Positions 5,701-6,003 of a stretch of 6,003 nt of DNA are shown piece by piece. The DNA is taken from contig DAOUJS010000113.1 of the NCBI GenBank assembly GCA_034422355.1, positions 1 through 6,003 of the forward strand, read 5' to 3'. Each line of letters begins with the position of its first letter. The first letter of the stretch is position 1. The stretch comes from CATOSP01 sp034422355 (GTDB lineage Bacteria > Chloroflexota > Dehalococcoidia > Lucifugimonadales > UBA3495). The notes below the pieces were generated by a model. It was not told where the DNA came from, did not search any database, and saw nothing but the letters and a program-made list of their open reading frames with translations. A program made the position numbers and the translations under genes.

Positions 5701-6003
5701 CGACCTTGCCGAGCTTGGCCTGCCCTTCTGCGATATGCTGGATGGCTCGCCGGTGGTGGTAATAGGGTATATATCCGAGGCGGGCGCTCCGGTCAGGCTT
5801 GGCTCCCAAATCTCCCTGGAGGCCACGTTCAGCGAGCCGGTTTCCGGCTTTGCGCTGGAGGACGTCAGCGTGGCCAACGGTGTTGCCGGCAATTTTGCCG
5901 GCAGCGGGGCCGTCTACACCTTCGACGTGACGCCCGACGCCATCGGCGAGGTAGAGGTGAATATCGCCGCCGGCGCGGCGGAAGATGCGGACGGCGACGG
6001 CAA
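2687..6003 (+). CDS. Large secreted surface protein: IPT/TIG-like, LRR and Ig-like domains (3' end outside window)
   Basis: The frame runs 1105 codons from GTG 2687 to the window edge with no stop, so the C-terminus and any anchor are not visible. Order: signal peptide 1-36; acidic, beta-rich unassigned region about 44-220; a segment from about 230 (IQLSDND...WVTVIGKGF) that looks like a divergent IPT/TIG unit; IPT/TIG-like units starting near 322 (LTVSPTAAAVGDEV), 409 (MLEISPATAVPNQA), 519 (LAIEPAEARPGEA) and 619 (ARIRLSMDEGKPGD), most with an 'xSGxGF'-type turn; LRR module 1 at about 710-811; LRR module 2 at 818-1015; and a bacterial Ig-like domain from about 1022. My translation contains only four cysteines (790, 811, 994, 1015), all in the LRR end caps, consistent with disulfides outside the cytoplasm. 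There is no lipobox. Such proteins are taken to act in adhesion or ligand binding at the cell surface; the ligand is unknown. The frame is GC-rich (one sampled 60-base line counts 67%), and long antisense frames across it are shadows. Confidence 0.9.
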   Translation, partial: MNTKLGILAGLALVTFTGVFAAMLALGAISPVGVQGADQSIDDSGQAVDFQPAMVTDVSVTSTTQDPGDVSGYRFRFTTPDGLTANEDTITVHFDKDFMYSPEVLSRSSVTVSAMVSSGSATTDASGPGATGDYGPPRDATREILTSGKHGLSGPAALNNVEYTFHVPDMNGVDDDASGIAAGATVTVTVSPEAGIVNPAEGGSKGPIGVFTSRQPVMDTSLRITINRTIQLSDNDANRNKWVTVIGKGFQNGATATVYLDNANGTRQELVREPVLSDNTFQATFTITVPPFVPGKGNMIYAEDGNQPPVTAGPVEFELEGLLTVSPTAAAVGDEVDITLEDWPDGPIPANGVTIAGGAQRVIGSPSVSGNSASFRIEVVAGTPSGTNEIRVKANGESDRKTITISGAMLEISPATAVPNQAITVNGQGFTGDGTINAAGDGSEVTLGGDGEALTRSAGGFRNFNNGEAVTVDSGGSWSATIIVPITTTTTLPGTHTLDVWDSGNRSGSADITFPPRTLAIEPAEARPGEAATLTGSGFPASNTRAKEQDTPPIEIYYDDELVGTAIPDGDGNITLSFRVPLDAAIPSTNRVEARYRIPGAPSGSVPVKAHTNHEVPGARIRLSMDEGKPGDSLTLTGDGFKAFALVEYVRIGGVEVTPAPRPATDRNGEFTVTILVPDLAEGAHSVEVQAGGVTASASFMVLDFGTAAGDRAALVALYNATGGMNWTNNTNWLTGAPLGQWYGVETDANGRVILLYLDSNRLSGKIPAELGNLTMLAVLYLGGNQLTGCVPAGLRNVAYNDFAELGLPFCVSEGVAGDRAALVALYKATDGANWTNNTSWLTGAPLDQWYGVGTDDNGRVIILFLGSNQLSGPIPAELGRLTNLGELVLWDNQLSGEVPAELSSLASLEALFLGANQLSGEIPAELRSLTNLQLLGLSNNQLSGEIPAELGSLTNLTELFLNDNRLSGEIPEELGNLTSLEYLYLVRNRLTGCVPASLRSVASHDLAELGLPFCDMLDGSPVVVIGYISEAGAPVRLGSQISLEATFSEPVSGFALEDVSVANGVAGNFAGSGAVYTFDVTPDAIGEVEVNIAAGAAEDADGDG
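3650..4795 (+). other. Tandem IPT/TIG-like beta-sandwich units
   Basis: Four units of about 85-110 residues begin near residues 322, 409, 519 and 619. Each opens with a strand of the type 'L-x-I-x-P-x-x-A-x-P-G-x-x-x-T-L-x-G-x-G-F' and ends with 'G-x-H-x-V/L-x-V' followed by 'A-S/D-x-x-F'. The third (TLAIEPAEARPGEAATLTGSGF, residues 518-539) and fourth (SLTLTGDGF, GAHSVEVQAGG) are clearest; the first is degenerate. These Ig-like folds usually act as spacers or binding modules in exported bacterial proteins. Confidence 0.7.
4814..5119 (+). other. LRR module 1 (N-cap, two repeats, disulfide C-cap)
   Basis: Residues 710-811 start with GDRAALVALYNATGGMNW and GQWYGV..D.NGRV, a plant-type LRR N-terminal cap. 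Two repeats follow (NRLSGKIPAELGNL and NQLTGCVPAGL, their Asn codons at 4967 and 5039, 72 bases apart). The module closes with NDFAELGLPFC. Cys790 and Cys811 probably pair. This is the short version of the module that follows. Confidence 0.8.
5138..5731 (+). other. LRR module 2 (N-cap, six repeats, disulfide C-cap)
   Basis: Residues 818-1015 repeat module 1 almost word for word at both ends (GDRAALVALYKATDGANW ... GCVPASLR ... AELGLPFC) but hold six LRRs instead of two. The 24-residue consensus is N-x-L-S-G-x-I-P-x-E-L-x-x-L-T-x-L-x-x-L-x-L-x-x. Cys994 and Cys1015 occupy the same cap positions, again 21 residues apart. Plant-type LRRs of this class form a curved solenoid for protein or glycan binding. 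Confidence 0.85.
5291..5650 (+). repeat. Five tandem 72-bp LRR-coding repeats
   Basis: The Asn codon of each repeat falls at 5291, 5363, 5435, 5507, 5579 and then 5651 in the end cap, an exact 72-base period. The units share near-identical DNA around TTGAGCGGGGAGATACCGG and GCGGAACTG, including synonymous positions, so the array looks like recent unit duplication rather than old protein-level conservation. Equal spacing keeps the frame. Confidence 0.85.
5750..6003 (+). other. Bacterial Ig-like domain (truncated by window edge)
   Basis: Residues from about 1022 to 1105 include ATFSEPVSGF (1046-1055), LEDVSVANGVAGNFAGSG and YTFDVTP (from 1077), ending in AGAAEDADGDG. From memory this is the pattern of Big_12-type Ig-like domains ('TFSEPV.GF...D..V.NG...NFSG.G..YTF.VTP...G.V.V.I.AGAA.D..GN'). 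The acidic end may bind calcium. More copies beyond the window are likely for this type. Confidence 0.7.

Overview
The window looks like a piece of a GC-rich bacterial chromosome or metagenomic contig. No rRNA, tRNA or conserved housekeeping gene fixes the taxon. The large secreted protein built from IPT/TIG-like, plant-type LRR and bacterial Ig-like units, a ferritin-like protein with an N-terminal extension, and a coiled-coil/EVS family protein remind me most of Chloroflexota (Dehalococcoidia/SAR202-like genomes). That is an inference from protein style, not proof.

Layout from left to right. (1) Bases 1-364 hold the C-terminal end of an insertion-sequence transposase; its start lies outside the window. 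(2) Bases 502-1373 hold two small, tightly spaced genes on the + strand. The first is a coiled-coil plus PD-(D/E)XK-like protein; the second is an unrecognised 115-residue protein. A hairpin that may be their terminator follows. This pair has visibly lower GC than the right half and lies just beyond the mobile element. (3) Bases 1374-1754 contain no convincing gene but several inverted repeats. (4) Bases 1755-2291 on the - strand encode a ferritin-like di-iron protein with all six expected ligands. (5) Bases 2292-2686 form the divergent intergenic region. It contains a candidate promoter and a 76-base element that can fold into a 12-bp, singly bulged stem enclosing two short hairpins, just upstream of the next gene. 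(6) From 2687 to the end of the window, one + strand reading frame runs uninterrupted for 1105 codons and leaves the window still open. It encodes a secreted, multi-domain surface protein: signal peptide, unassigned beta-rich region, about four IPT/TIG-like units, two capped LRR modules and the start of a bacterial Ig-like domain.

The genes do not form one pathway. The ferritin-like gene and the surface-protein gene are divergently transcribed and share an upstream region. The small gene pair is probably an independent two-gene unit. The most unusual material is the modular, recently duplicated LRR region of the surface protein and the folded element ahead of its start codon. I found no CRISPR array and no recognisable defence or biosynthetic system.
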